DNA from: Candidatus Bathyarchaeota archaeon
Lineage (GTDB): Archaea; Thermoproteota; Bathyarchaeia; 40CM-2-53-6
Length of the DNA stretch: 5,703 nucleotides
Reading direction: 5' to 3'
Assembly (NCBI GenBank): GCA_005888675.1
Contig: VBBA01000136.1
Location: 4,744-10,446, forward strand
A model generated the notes under the pieces. It made no database searches. It was not told the DNA's origin and saw only the letters and a list, made by a program, of their open reading frames with translations. Of the stretch, positions 4,839 through 5,703 are shown in pieces. How positions within the stretch are numbered: position 1 is the first letter of the stretch; each line of letters opens with the position of its first letter. The position numbers were made by a program, and so were the translations under genes.

Positions 4839-5703
4839 ATGATCAAAGAAGCTGTGCTCTATCATCCATTGGAAGGAGGAAGAGTCAAGTGCACAGCCTG
4901 TGCCCGATACTGCAACATTCCCGAAGGTAAAGTCGGATTCTGCGGAGTACGCCAGAACATCGAGGGAAAACTCCAGCTCCTAGTCTACGGCAAGGTAATC
5001 ACTGGGCAGATCGATCCTATCGAGAAGAAACCCGTTGTACATTATCATCCAGGCTCGAAAATATTCTCGATCGCAACAACCGGTTGCTCATGGGCGTGCG
5101 ACTATTGCCAAAACGCCGAGATTAGTCAGAGACGGAAGGCTGAGGGTGTCGATGTCGAGCCTTCCGGGGTTGTAGAAATGGCCTTAACCCATAACTGTCA
5201 AGGACTTGCGTATACTTACAATCAACCAACCATCTTCATCGAATACGCTCGGGACGTTGGGGTCGAAGCACGGAAGGCGGGTTTGATGAATATCTTCGTC
5301 TCGAATGGGTATGATACGCCGGATGCGGTGGGTATGATGAACGATTTTCTGGATTGTATAACTGTAGATTTCAAGGGGAACGCGGAGACCGGGTTCCTGA
5401 GGAAGCATGTAATGGTCCCGGACGCGCAACCGATCTTTCAAACCCTCTTGGACATCAGGGATAAAACCAGGATTCATACAGAGATAACAGACCTCGTTAT
5501 TCCTGAGATAGGAGATGACTTGGGCGAAGCTAGGAAGCTCTGTTCTTGGTTGTATGATAATTTGGGACCGGACGTTCCGATCCACTTCCTCCGATTTCAC
5601 CCAGACTACAAGCTGTTGCATTTGCCTCAGACACCAGTTGCGACTTTAGAGGAGCATTGCAGGATTGCCAGGAGTGTTGGATTGCGATACGTCTACGTGG
5701 GGA
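4839..5703 (+). CDS. amrS: AmmeMemoRadiSam system radical SAM protein (3' end outside window)
   Basis: 288 codons are visible and the frame is open at the window edge; the family is usually about 330-370 residues, so only the C-terminal end is missing. The radical SAM motif is C83-S-W-A-C87-D-Y-C90 (CxxxCxxC), ligating the 4Fe-4S cluster that cleaves S-adenosylmethionine. Ahead of it is the extra Cys set of this family, C18, C21, C25 and C35 (CTACARYC...GFCGVRQN), then GQIDPIEKKPVVHYHPGSKI (56-75), a hallmark of this group of pyruvate-formate-lyase-activase-like proteins. ITVDFKG, ITDLVIP and HFLRFHPDY are later family segments. It is known as one of three partners (AMMECR1, Memo, AmrS) found in archaea and bacteria; the substrate is not established. 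The partners are not in this window and may lie downstream. The gene is divergent from nreA. The family call is strong; the reaction is unknown. Confidence 0.95.
   Translation, partial: MIKEAVLYHPLEGGRVKCTACARYCNIPEGKVGFCGVRQNIEGKLQLLVYGKVITGQIDPIEKKPVVHYHPGSKIFSIATTGCSWACDYCQNAEISQRRKAEGVDVEPSGVVEMALTHNCQGLAYTYNQPTIFIEYARDVGVEARKAGLMNIFVSNGYDTPDAVGMMNDFLDCITVDFKGNAETGFLRKHVMVPDAQPIFQTLLDIRDKTRIHTEITDLVIPEIGDDLGEARKLCSWLYDNLGPDVPIHFLRFHPDYKLLHLPQTPVATLEEHCRIARSVGLRYVYVG

Noticed and set aside
5184..5621. Minus-strand 145-residue frame opposite amrS
   Set aside because: It is antisense to a strongly conserved radical SAM gene and shows no motif of its own.

Overview
The window looks archaeal. 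It carries a CCA-encoding tRNA-Thr(UGU) with a short intron at the canonical archaeal position 37/38, an Nre-family protein (an archaeal DNA-repair family), and probable TTG starts with Shine-Dalgarno-like sequences. A TACK-type lineage such as Bathyarchaeia or Nitrososphaeria is possible, but nothing here fixes the phylum. There is no mobile element, CRISPR array or clear sign of horizontal transfer.

Layout. Positions 1-1915 (+) hold the 3' part of a gene for a large cell-surface protein. It has beta-rich ectodomains with many N-glycosylation sequons and one C-terminal membrane anchor. The gene is split into two overlapping frames by an apparent single-base frameshift near 1213-1240. Its TAG stop lies inside the tRNA-Thr gene (1906-2011, +). 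Converging on this from the right is a minus-strand cluster. In transcription order it runs nre (4694-3411), PduO-type cob(I)alamin adenosyltransferase (3400-2861) and a HIT-family hydrolase (2849-2412), with gaps of 10 and 11 bases. After a 59-base gap comes a small hydrophobic protein (2352-2046), which can only be read in full if one extra base near 2244 is skipped. From 4839 (+), divergent from nre across 144 bases, runs the gene for the AmmeMemoRadiSam radical SAM protein (AmrS), cut by the window edge.

How the genes fit together. The tight nre-pduO-HIT spacing suggests one transcript of housekeeping functions (DNA repair, adenosylcobalamin supply, nucleotide-conjugate hydrolysis), not one pathway. 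The AmrS gene belongs to a conserved three-protein system (AMMECR1, Memo, AmrS) whose role is not settled; its partners are not in the window. The most unusual points are the CDS/tRNA overlap with the tRNA intron, the two same-direction frameshifts, and an unrecognised small membrane protein.
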